From: Silicimonas sp.
GTDB lineage: Bacteria > Pseudomonadota > Alphaproteobacteria > Rhodobacterales > Rhodobacteraceae
Direction of reading: 5' to 3'
Assembly (NCBI GenBank): GCA_022820365.1
Contig: JAJEFO010000037.1
Coordinates: forward strand, 1-38,219
Length of the DNA: 38,219 bases
Translations under genes and position numbers: made by a program
Notes under the pieces: model-generated
Told to the model about the DNA's origin: nothing
The model's input: only the letters and a program-made list of their open reading frames with translations
The model's database searches: none
In this document: positions 23,906 to 32,585 of the stretch, in pieces
Position numbering within the stretch: position 1 is the first letter of the stretch
Layout: each line of letters starts with the position of its first letter

Positions 23906-25188
23906 CCAGAACCGGGCTGACCCGCCGCCAAGCGCTTGGCCTTGCCGGCGCGGCGCTTACCGCGCCGATCCTCGCAACGCCGGCGCGGGCACAGGCCGGT
24001 GCGCATGTCGTCGTCGTCGGCGGCGGATTCGGCGGGACGGCGGCGGCGCGAGCCATGCGCCGGATCATGCCGGAGGTGGCAGTTACACTTGTCACTGATG
24101 CACCGACCTTCACCACCTGTCCGTTTTCCAACCTCGTGATTGGCGGGCTGCGGGACATGTCCGAGATCCGGTTTTCCTACGATGCCCTGCACAACGATGG
24201 CGTTACAGTGCGGCTCGATCCGGCGGTCGCACTCGATCCTGCCGGCCGCACCGTAACACTGCAGTCTGGCGACAAGCTGTCTTACGACCGGGCCATCATC
24301 TCGCCCGGGGTCGACTTCCGGTACGAAGCGCTCCCCGGGGTCGGGCCCGAGGTCGCGGAAAGGCTGCCTCATGCCTGGAAGGCCGGCGCGCAAACGATCC
24401 TGTTGCGTGACCAGATCCGGTCGATGCCTCATGGCGGGACCGTCATCATCGCCCCGCCAGACAACCCGTTCCGTTGCCCTCCAGGGCCTTACGAGCGTGC
24501 GAGCTTGATCGCAAGTTACCTGAGCCGGCACAATCCGACCGCCAAGATCGTCATCGTCGACGGCAAGGACAAGTTCTCCAAACAGGGCCTGTTCATGGAA
24601 GGCTGGCAGGCGCTCTATTCGGGAATGATTGACTTCGTTCCGTTTTCCGAACACGGGGGACTGAAGGGCATCGACGCCGATGCGCGCCGCATTGAGACCT
24701 TTTTTGGCGATTTCAAGGGTGATGTGATCAACCTGATCCCGCCTCAGCAGGCGGCCGCAATCGCACTGGATGCCGGGCTGGGCGGCAGCGGCTTATGGTG
24801 CGAGATCGACGGATTGACATTCGAGGCAAGAGAGGCCGCACATGTCCACGTCATCGGCGACGCCGCAATCGTCGGCGACATGCCCAAGAGCGGATTCGCG
24901 GCCGCAACTCAGGGCAAGGCATGCGCCCACGCGGTGGCAGCACTCTTGGCGGGGCGCGAGCCTCAGCGCGGAATTCTGATGAACACCTGCTACAGCTTTG
25001 TCGGGCCCGAGTACGGAATCTCGGTTGCCGGCGTATACCGAAGTGCGCCGGACACCAACCGGCTGGCCAGCCTGCCCGGCGCCGGCGGCACCAGCCCCGC
25101 GGGAGATTTGCCGGAGCTGCGCCGCGACGAAGCGAACTACGCCCGTGGCTGGTACGCGAACCTGACGCAGGAACTGTTCGGAGCGTGA
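23902..25188 (+). CDS. fccB: Flavocytochrome c sulfide dehydrogenase flavoprotein (FccB/SoxF-like)
   Basis: A 428-residue FAD enzyme with a Tat signal (TRRQALGLAGAALTAPILA), so it is exported folded. The FAD-binding motif is VVVGGGFGGTAAAR (37-50). The two cysteines forming the redox-active disulfide near the flavin in this family are present as Cys73 (FTTCPFSN) and Cys363 (NTCYSFVGPEYG). The family oxidises sulfide to sulfur or polysulfide and passes electrons to the cytochrome subunit encoded just before. It overlaps soxX downstream as GTGA. Confidence 0.92.
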   Translation: MTRTGLTRRQALGLAGAALTAPILATPARAQAGAHVVVVGGGFGGTAAARAMRRIMPEVAVTLVTDAPTFTTCPFSNLVIGGLRDMSEIRFSYDALHNDGVTVRLDPAVALDPAGRTVTLQSGDKLSYDRAIISPGVDFRYEALPGVGPEVAERLPHAWKAGAQTILLRDQIRSMPHGGTVIIAPPDNPFRCPPGPYERASLIASYLSRHNPTAKIVIVDGKDKFSKQGLFMEGWQALYSGMIDFVPFSEHGGLKGIDADARRIETFFGDFKGDVINLIPPQQAAAIALDAGLGGSGLWCEIDGLTFEAREAAHVHVIGDAAIVGDMPKSGFAAATQGKACAHAVAALLAGREPQRGILMNTCYSFVGPEYGISVAGVYRSAPDTNRLASLPGAGGTSPAGDLPELRRDEANYARGWYANLTQELFGA

Positions 25189-25610
25189 GGCGGGTGCCTG
25201 CTTTAGCCCTGGGCATCTGGCTGCAGGGCTTCGGGACGGCCAACGCAGACGGGCTGGCCCCGCTGACCGGTCAGCCCGGCGACCCGTCGCGCGGCGAAGC
25301 GCTTCTGCTCGACATGCAGCGCGTCAGTTGCCTGATCTGCCATCGAATCTCCTCCCTCGACGAAAGGGACCAGGGCCAAATTGGCCCGGCCCTCGACGGC
25401 GTTGCGTCCCGGCTTGACAACATGGAGTTGCGGCAACGAATCGTCGACGCCCGTGTCTTCAACCCCGACACGATCATGCCGCCCTACTACTCGGTCACAG
25501 GATTGGTCGATGTCGCGGACCTCTATCGCGGACGGACCATCTACGATGCACAGGAGGTCGAAGACGTCGTCGCTTACCTGCTTACCCTGACGGAAGAGGC
25601 AAACCGGTGA
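25185..25610 (+). CDS. soxX: SoxX-like c-type cytochrome
   Basis: A 141-residue exported monoheme cytochrome beginning at a GTG that overlaps the flavoprotein stop. A hydrophobic signal (VPALALGIWLQGFGTANA) precedes the heme motif CLICH (Cys49-His53). Then come QGQIGPALDGVASRL and the likely axial Met98 in TIMPPYYSV, as in SoxX. SoxX pairs with SoxA to join thiosulfate to the carrier cysteine of SoxYZ. It is coupled to soxA by a GTGA overlap. Confidence 0.88.
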   Translation: MRRVPALALGIWLQGFGTANADGLAPLTGQPGDPSRGEALLLDMQRVSCLICHRISSLDERDQGQIGPALDGVASRLDNMELRQRIVDARVFNPDTIMPPYYSVTGLVDVADLYRGRTIYDAQEVEDVVAYLLTLTEEANR

Positions 25611-26365
25611 GGCGGCGTTGCTTGTCGGCGCTGCTGGCGCTAGCCTTCTGCCAGACTGTTGTGGCCGAGGAGCCGCGGTCCGGCTACACTTACATGGAGC
25701 CGGCAACGCAGGCGATGCAGGACGACGATTTCCTGAATCCTGGGTTCTTTCTGGTCGATGAAGGACTTCGGCTATGGCGCCAGCCAATGGGACCTGCCGG
25801 CCAATCCTGTGCCGACTGCCACGGCCCGGTCGAACGGGAAATGAATGGCGTCGCCGCACGATACCCTGTGCTGGACGCGGGAACGGGCAAGCTGGTCAAT
25901 CTGGAGCGGAAGATCCAGTTAGAAACCGCCCGCATGGGCGCGGAGCCACTGGCCTACGAAAGCCCCGAAATCCTGTCACTGACAACCTTGATTTCATACC
26001 AGTCGCGGAACATGCCCATGCAGCCCGAGATCACGCCGCAGTTGCAGCCGTTCCTCGACCGTGGCAGGAAAATTTACGAACAACGGCGGGGGCAACTGAA
26101 CCTGTCGTGCCCGCAATGCCACGTCGATCATGCCGGCGACAAGCTTCGGGGCGATGTGATCAGCCAAGGACAGGTCAATGCCTTTCCCATCTATCGCTTG
26201 CTTTGGGGAGAGCCAGGATCGCGTCACCGAATGTTCGAATGGTGCATGCAATCGATACGCGCGCGGCCATTTGAACGCGGGTCGGACGAGTTCATCGAAC
26301 TTGAACTCTATCTGGTTCAGCGCGGCGCCGGTCTGGTGATTGAAGCGCCCGGCGTGCGGCGATGA
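25607..26365 (+). CDS. soxA: SoxA-like diheme cytochrome
   Basis: A 252-residue exported protein, GTG start overlapping soxX. It has a signal peptide (LSALLALAFCQTVVAEE) and two heme motifs, CADCH (68-72) and CPQCH (168-172). The SoxA signature SQGQVNAFPIYRLLW is followed by FEWCMQSIRARPF, where Cys213 matches the active-site cysteine that ligates heme and carries a persulfide in SoxA. SoxAX forms the S-S bond between thiosulfate and SoxYZ. All catalytic features are visible, so it is probably active even though soxB is not in the window. Confidence 0.92.
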   Translation: MRRRCLSALLALAFCQTVVAEEPRSGYTYMEPATQAMQDDDFLNPGFFLVDEGLRLWRQPMGPAGQSCADCHGPVEREMNGVAARYPVLDAGTGKLVNLERKIQLETARMGAEPLAYESPEILSLTTLISYQSRNMPMQPEITPQLQPFLDRGRKIYEQRRGQLNLSCPQCHVDHAGDKLRGDVISQGQVNAFPIYRLLWGEPGSRHRMFEWCMQSIRARPFERGSDEFIELELYLVQRGAGLVIEAPGVRR

Positions 26366-26404
26366 GCGGCAACTGGGAGTGGCCCGAGGGAGAGGCAAGA
26401 ACAT

Positions 26405-27700
26405 ATGGGACGTGGAATGAAGGTGCTGAGTTCGCTGGTTGTGGCGTTCCTTCTCTTGGTCGGCGCGGCGCTCTTCTGGGTCGCCTATGCCCCGGCACTT
26501 GACCCTTTGGAGCCGGGCAGCCTGGAATTCTCCGACGACGAGGTCGAACGCGGCGAGTTACTGGCACTGGTCGGCGCCTGTTCTGCCTGCCATACGGCCG
26601 AGGGTGGCGCTCCGTTGGCGGGAGGGCTTGGACTTCCGACGCCCTTCGGCACGATCTATTCGACCAACATCACCCCCGATCCTGAAACCGGCATTGGTCG
26701 ATGGAGCCTCGCCGCCTTTGCCCGGGCGATGCGGGAAGGGCTGGACCGCGAAGGCAGGCATCTTTACCCGGCCTTCCCCTACGACAGTTTCACCAAGTCG
26801 ACGGACGAGGACCTGCGCGCGATCTATGCCTGGCTTATGAGCCAGCCTCCGGTCATTGCCGAGAGGACGCCGAACGAGCTGCCGTTCCCGTTTTCCTTCC
26901 GGCCAGTTCTCGCTGGGTGGAAGCTGCTGTTTCTGGATGGAACGCCCTACGTACCTGACCCGGCACTTGACGAGGATCTGAGCCGCGGCGCCTACCTTGC
27001 GATGTCGCTCGGCCACTGCGGGGCCTGCCACACGCCGCGCAACCGCTTCGGCGCAATGATTGGCGACCGCCTGTTCGAAGGGGGCGAGGCAGAGGGCTGG
27101 CTGGCACCGCCGCTTGGCGACCATTCCATCGCCCCGGTTGCCTGGACGCTGAACGACTATGCCGATTACCTGTTCGACGGCTGGAGTGAGGAGCATGGCA
27201 TTGCGGCCGGACCGATGGCCACGGTGGCCGATCAACTCTACGACGCAGACGAAGACGATGTATTCGCAATTGCGGCCTGGCTTGAGTCCATCACCCCTGA
27301 GCAATCGGACGAGGACAGGAACGCCGCCCTGAGGTTCGCCGAGGCACGCGACTGGCCGCCGACCGAAGGAGTGCACTATGATGAGAAGATCACCGATCCG
27401 GTCCTGAGCGCCGGGCGCGACGTCTTCGCGGCTAGGTGCGCGAAGTGCCACAAGGAAAGGATCGCGAAATCGCAGGCCATTTCGTTGGGCCTGACCTATG
27501 CGATCAATGCGCCTTCACCGAAAAACCTGTTCAATGTCGTGCGTGACGGCATCGCGCCGCCGCTCGGAGTGCCGGACCGCAAGATGGAGGCGATCGCGCT
27601 GACAGATGAGGAACTGTCAAATGTCGCGGCCTATGTGCGCTGGCATTTCACCGACCTGCCACCTTGGAGTCATCTCGAGAGAGCGGCGGCCTCGCATTGA
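26405..27700 (+). CDS. Triheme cytochrome c subunit of a membrane-bound dehydrogenase
   Basis: A 431-residue protein with an N-terminal membrane anchor or signal (VLSSLVVAFLLLVGAALFWV) and three heme motifs: CSACH (59-63), CGACH (205-209) and CAKCH (345-349). This is the layout of the cytochrome subunit of alcohol/aldehyde dehydrogenases and of IorAB-type molybdenum hydroxylases, which passes electrons to quinone or an oxidase. It lies 39 bases after soxA in the same direction, and an IorAB pair follows 2 kb downstream. The ATG at 26405 and one four codons later are both possible. Confidence 0.88.
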   Translation: MGRGMKVLSSLVVAFLLLVGAALFWVAYAPALDPLEPGSLEFSDDEVERGELLALVGACSACHTAEGGAPLAGGLGLPTPFGTIYSTNITPDPETGIGRWSLAAFARAMREGLDREGRHLYPAFPYDSFTKSTDEDLRAIYAWLMSQPPVIAERTPNELPFPFSFRPVLAGWKLLFLDGTPYVPDPALDEDLSRGAYLAMSLGHCGACHTPRNRFGAMIGDRLFEGGEAEGWLAPPLGDHSIAPVAWTLNDYADYLFDGWSEEHGIAAGPMATVADQLYDADEDDVFAIAAWLESITPEQSDEDRNAALRFAEARDWPPTEGVHYDEKITDPVLSAGRDVFAARCAKCHKERIAKSQAISLGLTYAINAPSPKNLFNVVRDGIAPPLGVPDRKMEAIALTDEELSNVAAYVRWHFTDLPPWSHLERAAASH

Positions 27701-27705
27701 GCCGC

Positions 27706-27737
27706 AGCGTCAGTCGCAGGGAGCGTCAGTCGCAGGG
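27706..27737. repeat. 16-bp tandem duplication
   Basis: AGCGTCAGTCGCAGGG occurs twice with no spacer, in the gap between the convergent cytochrome and Rap1a-like genes. The second copy holds the stop codon and last codons of the minus-strand gene, so a slip here would duplicate or move that gene's end without changing most of it. Confidence 0.85.
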
Positions 27738-28103
27738 AAAGTGCCTGATGAACATTTCGACCGCAGTTTCGAAGGCGGGCAGATCGTCGATATATCCGGT
27801 ACTGACCACCACGTCGGGACCGGCGAAGACCGCGACCAGATCCTGAAGGGTTACGGTCGCCGGTATGCAGGCCTTATTTCGGATCACTACGAAATCCGCA
27901 TAGCCCTGCACAAGCCCGTTGCAGAAGTCCTGCGATCGCCGTTCGCGTAGAAGGCAGAGTGCGACCGCTTCGCCGGTACGCAGAAACGGCTCTGCCACAA
28001 TCGGCCTGCGTCCTTGGACAACAGGGGAGTCCGAGCTCTCTGCGCCAAATGTCACATGCGGCCAGATCAGCGCCAGGAACAACGCAAGGTTCACTCTTGG
28101 CAT
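27726..28103 (-). CDS. Small secreted Rap1a/Tai-like protein
   Basis: A 125-residue protein with a signal peptide (VNLALFLALIWPHVTFGAES) and four cysteines after it (in ALCLL, DFCNG, KACIP and HFPCD), the pattern of small disulfide-bonded proteins of the Rap1a/Tai family. Within the family some members are immunity proteins against type VI secretion amidases, but many are orphan periplasmic proteins. No effector or secretion gene is nearby, so an immunity role is not supported. It is transcribed against the redox genes. Confidence 0.65.
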   Translation of the reverse strand: MPRVNLALFLALIWPHVTFGAESSDSPVVQGRRPIVAEPFLRTGEAVALCLLRERRSQDFCNGLVQGYADFVVIRNKACIPATVTLQDLVAVFAGPDVVVSTGYIDDLPAFETAVEMFIRHFPCD

Positions 28104-28307
28104 GTCGCTTCGGCCCCTTTCCTATGGGCAGGTGAACACGATCGCAGCCGTCTCGCAAGGCTCTGGCAGTCAATCTTCCGCGGCTGCCGCCGGATCTCAT
28201 GCAAAATGCAAATCAAGATGAGTCTCCTGGATACGGTTCATCCAAATTGGTTTTGCAATTGGTTCGACTTGACTATATTGGTACAGTTGCATCAGGGAAT
28301 GAGGCAA

Positions 28308-28622
28308 ATGGAAGTCTCGCACCACGCCAAGATTGTCGCCTGGTTCGGCATGGTTCTGCTTGGGTCGGTGCACGCCGCAATGGCCGAGAAGATCGAGGCC
28401 AATTGCACCGGCATGATAGATTTCGACATCTATACGATCGACACCGAGGAACCCATTCAGGATATTGCGCTCATCGGAACATCCAATGTGGCAATCGACG
28501 ACGAGTTCATCATTCTGACCGGGGAATTCGGCGAGTACAAATTCGACCTTAACCGCGGGACGCTCTATCGAGATGGCAGCGATACCGGCATCTATTGCAC
28601 ATATTCCCGCAAGCCCGGGTAG
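28308..28622 (+). CDS. Small secreted hypothetical protein
   Basis: From the ATG at 28308 the frame encodes 104 residues. A signal peptide (IVAWFGMVLLGSVHAAMA) is followed by an acidic mature part with two cysteines (EANCTGMIDFD and IYCTYSRKPG) that could form a disulfide. An ATG nine bases earlier is also possible; the one chosen has GAGG before it. I do not recognise the family. It stands alone between the Rap1a-like gene and the molybdenum hydroxylase genes. Confidence 0.6.
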   Translation: MEVSHHAKIVAWFGMVLLGSVHAAMAEKIEANCTGMIDFDIYTIDTEEPIQDIALIGTSNVAIDDEFIILTGEFGEYKFDLNRGTLYRDGSDTGIYCTYSRKPG

Positions 28623-29515
28623 ACCGCGGGTTCCGCACGGGCGCCAGCCGCCGCGCAGTCAATCCATCACACTTGACACCGGCTCTTCTTCTTTCGGTTT
28701 GCTGCTGTCGCGTTCCTGCATGGCTTGGATGGCGATGAAGGCATGGGGCAGGAACCCGATGCCCTGCAACTGACTGGAAAGCCCTGATCTGGCGCAGCGG
28801 ACCGGTCGCACCGGTCCCGACACGCGGGTGATTTCCAACTGCGACCGAGAGAGTGAAATCCGGGAGATGATTGAGGCCGAGGCGCGGGAACCGCGGGCTG
28901 CACATTGGCATTGAGTTTGACTAGGACAGAAATTCCTGCATTCCGCGACCTTCCAAGGTTCATGTCCTGGAGCGTTTCCGTGCTCGCGCTGAAATTGCTC
29001 GCTCGGGCTCATCTCACGGACCGAGCCGGTACATCATGCCATCGGTGCGGCCCGTCCTGCGGAGGGCAGCGACGGTTCCTCGGCTCAGGCACCTCGACAT
29101 TGGTGATACGGCGCAAGGGCTGGGCTGGGCTGACGCCGATCCGAAACCAGTCGGCGGAACGGGATGAGTGGGGCGAGAGTACGTGAACCCGCAATTCTGC
29201 ACTGCACACGGTGTTCTGCCAGACCTCCATGGTGATGCTGAACGGCACGAGGCAGATGAACTGGCCAAGCCCGGGGCGCTCCGCCTGACTGCGAAGCGGG
29301 GCAGGAAGCGCGCCACGACAGCGCTGACCCCGCGCATGGCCGTGGTTTTTCTCCGGACGTGGCTCGACAGTACGAAATTCCGGTTCAGCCGGGATCAGGT
29401 GCCGCCGCCTGATCCGGCATGAGCATGGCTGCGTCATGTCGAACCGACTCCGGCCACGGAGTCGAACGTGCGCCAAAGATAGGCCGCCACGGCAGTCTCC
29501 TTCAGGCGGACAGGT
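28623..29515. other. Gene-poor region
   Basis: About 900 bases without a gene I can support. Two minus-strand stretches read partly like protein: the end of a frame at 28659-29012 (FIAIQAMQERDSSKPKEEEP, then VSSVMD) and the middle of one at 29009-29530 (ITMEVWQNTVCSAELRVHVL). Neither has a credible start or a known family. They may be remnants of decayed genes. Confidence 0.4.
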
Positions 29516-29532
29516 CATTGGTTTTTCCAATG
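29516..29532. promoter_or_regulatory. Palindrome upstream of the molybdenum hydroxylase promoter
   Basis: CATTGG-TTTTT-CCAATG is a perfect inverted repeat with six-base arms about 30 bases before the predicted -35 box at 29560. Its position suits an activator site. No regulator gene lies next to it in the window. Confidence 0.4.
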
Positions 29533-29559
29533 TGACGTATTCGAAAAAACGGCTTCCCT

Positions 29560-29587
29560 TTGTGGTGAGCGTGAGTTTTGGTATAAT
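29560..29587 (+). promoter_or_regulatory. Predicted promoter of the iorAB-like genes
   Basis: TTGTGG (29560-29565) and a perfect TATAAT (29582-29587) are spaced by 16 bases in an AT-richer stretch. Transcription would start near 29594 and leave a leader of about 145 bases before the ATG at 29739. A consensus -10 box is unusual in this GC-rich DNA. Confidence 0.5.
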
Positions 29588-29686
29588 TACACTTCGACTA
29601 GAGCCCCTTGGGCCCGATTTGGACGTGTTCTCTTTTCGTGAAGACTAGAGAATCTTCGTCGGGTTCGGGAAGTCTCAATACGCTTG

Positions 29687-29718
29687 CCGTGTTGGGAGGG
29701 GCGGGCTTCACCCCACGG
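29687..29718 (+). promoter_or_regulatory. Hairpin in the leader of the iorAB-like mRNA
   Basis: CCGTG (29687-29691) pairs with CACGG (29714-29718), with an inner GGG/CCC extension. The stem ends about 20 bases before the start codon and just before the AGGGAGG Shine-Dalgarno sequence. It could affect translation or stability of the message. I cannot match it to a known riboswitch. Confidence 0.35.
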
Positions 29719-29738
29719 CAATCCTAGGGAGGAAATTT

Positions 29739-30200
29739 ATGTCGATAACGCTCAATATCAACGGTCAGGATCACTCGATCGACGTGGATCCACAAATGCC
29801 CCTGCTTTGGGCAATCCGCGAAACGGTCGGCCTGACAGGCACGAAGTTCGGCTGCGGGATCGCCCAGTGCGGCAATTGCACCGTGATCGTCGACGGCAAC
29901 GCCGTGCGGTCCTGCAACACGCCCGTCGCAGCCGCTGCGGGAAAGACGATTCGCACCATCGAAGGCGTCTCGGAGAACAATGACCATCCGGTTCAGCAGG
30001 CATGGCAGGAACTTTCGGCCCCGCAATGCGGGTATTGCCAGTCCGGCCAGATCATGTCGGCGGTCGCCCTGCTGGAGAAAAGTCCCGATCCCACGGACAA
30101 CGAGATCGACAAAGCCATGGCCGGGAACATCTGCCGGTGCGGCACCTACCCGCGAATTCGCGCAGCCATTCATCGCGCTGCCGAACTGAGCAAGACCTGA
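29739..30200 (+). CDS. [2Fe-2S] subunit of a molybdenum hydroxylase (IorA-like)
   Basis: A 153-residue iron-sulfur subunit of the xanthine oxidase family. It has the ferredoxin-type cluster ligands Cys39, Cys44, Cys47 and Cys59 ([11 protein letters not shown] ... SC) and the helical-domain cluster ligands Cys97, Cys100, Cys132 and Cys134 ([10 protein letters not shown] ... [11 protein letters not shown]). It passes electrons from the molybdenum centre of the next gene's product to a cytochrome. It has no signal peptide, so it probably leaves the cell bound to the Tat-exported large subunit. A strong AGGGAGG lies before the ATG. Confidence 0.93.
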   Translation: MSITLNINGQDHSIDVDPQMPLLWAIRETVGLTGTKFGCGIAQCGNCTVIVDGNAVRSCNTPVAAAAGKTIRTIEGVSENNDHPVQQAWQELSAPQCGYCQSGQIMSAVALLEKSPDPTDNEIDKAMAGNICRCGTYPRIRAAIHRAAELSKT

Positions 30201-30211
30201 GGGAGAAAGTC

Positions 30212-32407
30212 ATGAAACATATGAATCTCACCAGACGGCGCTTCATGAAGATCACGACCTCGGCCGCGGGCGGTCTGATGGTTGGAATTCATTTCCCGTC
30301 GATAGCCAGGGCCAGCGGTGAAGGTGCCGCGGCGGAAATAAACGCCTGGCTGACCATCGACCCCGACAACATCGTCAGCATCGTGACGCCCCAGACTGAA
30401 ATGGGCCAGGGTGCCTTCACGGCGGTTCCCATGATGGTGGCAGAGGAACTTGACATACCGTGGGAAAACGTCCGGCATGTCTATGCAAGTGCTAACCGCC
30501 ATGTGAACAATGACAATCTCTACACGACGACGTCCACTGGCGGGTCCACAACAGTTTCGCGCCGTCACCCGTACATGATGCAGGCCGGTGCCTCGGCCCG
30601 CGAGCGTCTCCGGGTGGCCGCAGCGAATCGCTGGCAAGTGCCGGTGGACAAGGTGACCGCGAAGCAAGGCTGGCTCACGACCGAGCACGCGGAGCAGGGC
30701 ACGATTCAGGGCACTTACGGCGAATTCGCGGCCGAAGCCGCAGCCGTAACGCTCGATGAAGAGCCGACGATCAAGGCCTACGGCGACTGGTGGCTTCTTG
30801 GCAGGGACATCCCGCGTTTGGACGTGCCGCTCAAGACCAACGGGACCGCAACCTACCCAATCGACGTGGTCGTTCCCGGCATGGTCCATGCCGCAGCGAT
30901 GGCTTGTCCTGTGCCCGAAGGTCGGCTGGTGAGCTACGATTTCGACGCGGTCAAGGACATGCCTGGCGTCATTGCGGCGGTTGAGCTCGAGCAGGTCAAG
31001 GAAGTGCCGGCCTTCACCGACCTGCGCAGCGGCGTCGCGATCGTGGCCGACAGCTGGTATCAGGCACAGAACGCCTTGGCGGTCATGCCCATTGTATGGG
31101 ACTATGGCCGGGGCGCTTCAATCAGCACCGAAAGCCAGATGGCCGAGGCGATGCAGCTGATATCGCAACCTGGGGCACTTGTACTCAACGAGGACGGCAA
31201 TGTCGGCCGCAGGTTGGACCGTGGCGTGAATCACGATGCGGCGCACGGGATCATTGAGGCTTCTGCCAATCAGGTAATCGGCGAAGTCTACTACCGGCCG
31301 TTCGAAACTCACGCGACAATGATGCCGCCCTGTGCCGTAGCTGACGTGAAGGACGACAGGGTCGACGTCTGGACCTTTACCCAAGACATCGCTCGTTCGC
31401 TGAACGAGGTTGCCGACCAACTTGGGCGCGACACCGAGAACGTGTTTCTGAACCAGACCTATCTGGGCGGCGGCTTCGGTGGCGGCTACAACATGGATGT
31501 GCACCGGCAAGCAGCCGCCATTTCGGCGGCGGTTGGACTACCGGTCAAGGTAATCCGTTCGCGCGAGGAAGACGTCGCGCAGGACAGCCAGCGCCCACCT
31601 GTCTGGGGGACCTACAAGGCCGCGCTTGGCGAGGATGGTCTTCCCGAAGCTCTCGTAACCCATTTCGTGGGCGACGAGAAGTTTCCCGCCTTCTCGCAGC
31701 GCGGTGTGGCCAACATGCCCTACCTGGTGCCGAGCCGCCGCCACGAATACAGCGCGGTCCAGAACCATATCCCGATCGGCTATCACAGGGCACCGGGCGC
31801 CAACTCCACCGGGTTCATAGTCGAGCAAATGGTCGATGAGTTGGCCCAAGCCGGCGGCTGGGACCCGCTGGATTGGCGGATCAAGATGACCGAGGGCAAC
31901 GAGCCGTGGCAGCGCGTATTGCTGGCGATGAAGGAAAAGTCCGGCTGGACGACCGATTTGGGTCGGGGTGAAGGCATGGGAATTGGGGTGGTCGAATCGC
32001 ACGGCACCGTTGCCGGTTGCGTCGCCACCGTGGCGATTAGCCGCCGCGGCCAGATCTTCATCGACAAGTTGGACTTCTACCTCAACAGCGGCTACGTCAT
32101 CAATCCGCTAGGCGCGCGCGAACAAGCCGAAAGCTCGGCGATCTGGGAACTGTCCCACGCCATGTTCGGTGGCCTCGTCATCCGCGACGGTCGGATCGTG
32201 AACACGAACTTCGACAGCTACCAGGTGATGAAGATGCCGGATACGCCTCCCGAGATCGAGGTGCACATGGAGATGTCGGAGGATCAGTGGTGGGGTGGCC
32301 TGGGGGAGCCGACCGGTCCACCGACCCCGCCCGCGGTTGCCAACGCGATCTACTACGCAACCGGCAAGCGGATCCGCTCCACGCCGCTGGCGAAGGCGGA
32401 ATTGTGA
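30212..32407 (+). CDS. Molybdopterin-binding large subunit of a molybdenum hydroxylase (IorB-like)
   Basis: A 731-residue catalytic subunit with a Tat signal (NLTRRRFMKITTSAAGGLMV). It has the molybdopterin-binding segments QTEMGQGAFTAVPMM, STGGSTTVSRR and YLGGGFGGGYNMD, then GYHRAPGANSTGF. The active-site glutamate is Glu699 in GGLGEPTGPPTPP. The family hydroxylates N-heterocycles or oxidises aldehydes, with periplasmic location and cytochrome c as acceptor. The ATG at 30212 after GAGGGAGAAA begins the signal peptide, 11 bases after iorA. Substrate cannot be told from sequence. The triheme cytochrome at 26405 is the likely electron acceptor. No XdhC-type chaperone gene is present in the window. 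Confidence 0.92.
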   Translation: MKHMNLTRRRFMKITTSAAGGLMVGIHFPSIARASGEGAAAEINAWLTIDPDNIVSIVTPQTEMGQGAFTAVPMMVAEELDIPWENVRHVYASANRHVNNDNLYTTTSTGGSTTVSRRHPYMMQAGASARERLRVAAANRWQVPVDKVTAKQGWLTTEHAEQGTIQGTYGEFAAEAAAVTLDEEPTIKAYGDWWLLGRDIPRLDVPLKTNGTATYPIDVVVPGMVHAAAMACPVPEGRLVSYDFDAVKDMPGVIAAVELEQVKEVPAFTDLRSGVAIVADSWYQAQNALAVMPIVWDYGRGASISTESQMAEAMQLISQPGALVLNEDGNVGRRLDRGVNHDAAHGIIEASANQVIGEVYYRPFETHATMMPPCAVADVKDDRVDVWTFTQDIARSLNEVADQLGRDTENVFLNQTYLGGGFGGGYNMDVHRQAAAISAAVGLPVKVIRSREEDVAQDSQRPPVWGTYKAALGEDGLPEALVTHFVGDEKFPAFSQRGVANMPYLVPSRRHEYSAVQNHIPIGYHRAPGANSTGFIVEQMVDELAQAGGWDPLDWRIKMTEGNEPWQRVLLAMKEKSGWTTDLGRGEGMGIGVVESHGTVAGCVATVAISRRGQIFIDKLDFYLNSGYVINPLGAREQAESSAIWELSHAMFGGLVIRDGRIVNTNFDSYQVMKMPDTPPEIEVHMEMSEDQWWGGLGEPTGPPTPPAVANAIYYATGKRIRSTPLAKAEL

Positions 32408-32465
32408 CGAATTGCGGGGCTCGATGGGCTCCGGGAACGCCCGTCCTCCCTCTAGGGCGAAAATC

Positions 32466-32490
32466 GGAAGGAGCCGCTGCGGCTCCTTCC
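32466..32490 (+). terminator. Hairpin after the iorB-like gene
   Basis: GGAAGGAGCCG-CTG-CGGCTCCTTCC is a perfect 11-bp stem with a three-base loop, 58 bases after the large-subunit stop. The T-run of a classical terminator is missing (CTTAG follows), so it may act as a weak terminator or protect the 3' end of the message. Confidence 0.6.
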
Positions 32491-32585
32491 CTTAGTATCG
32501 GCGCATGCTTTCAAGATGCCGTCATGGCCGGATCCGTCGTCGGTGACCATGAGCCATCTCTTGCATGTTTGAGTGACCGCCTCCC

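Noticed and set aside
27726-28103. Type VI secretion immunity protein
   Set aside because: Rap1a-like orphans are common; there is no effector, Hcp, VgrG or other secretion gene in the window.
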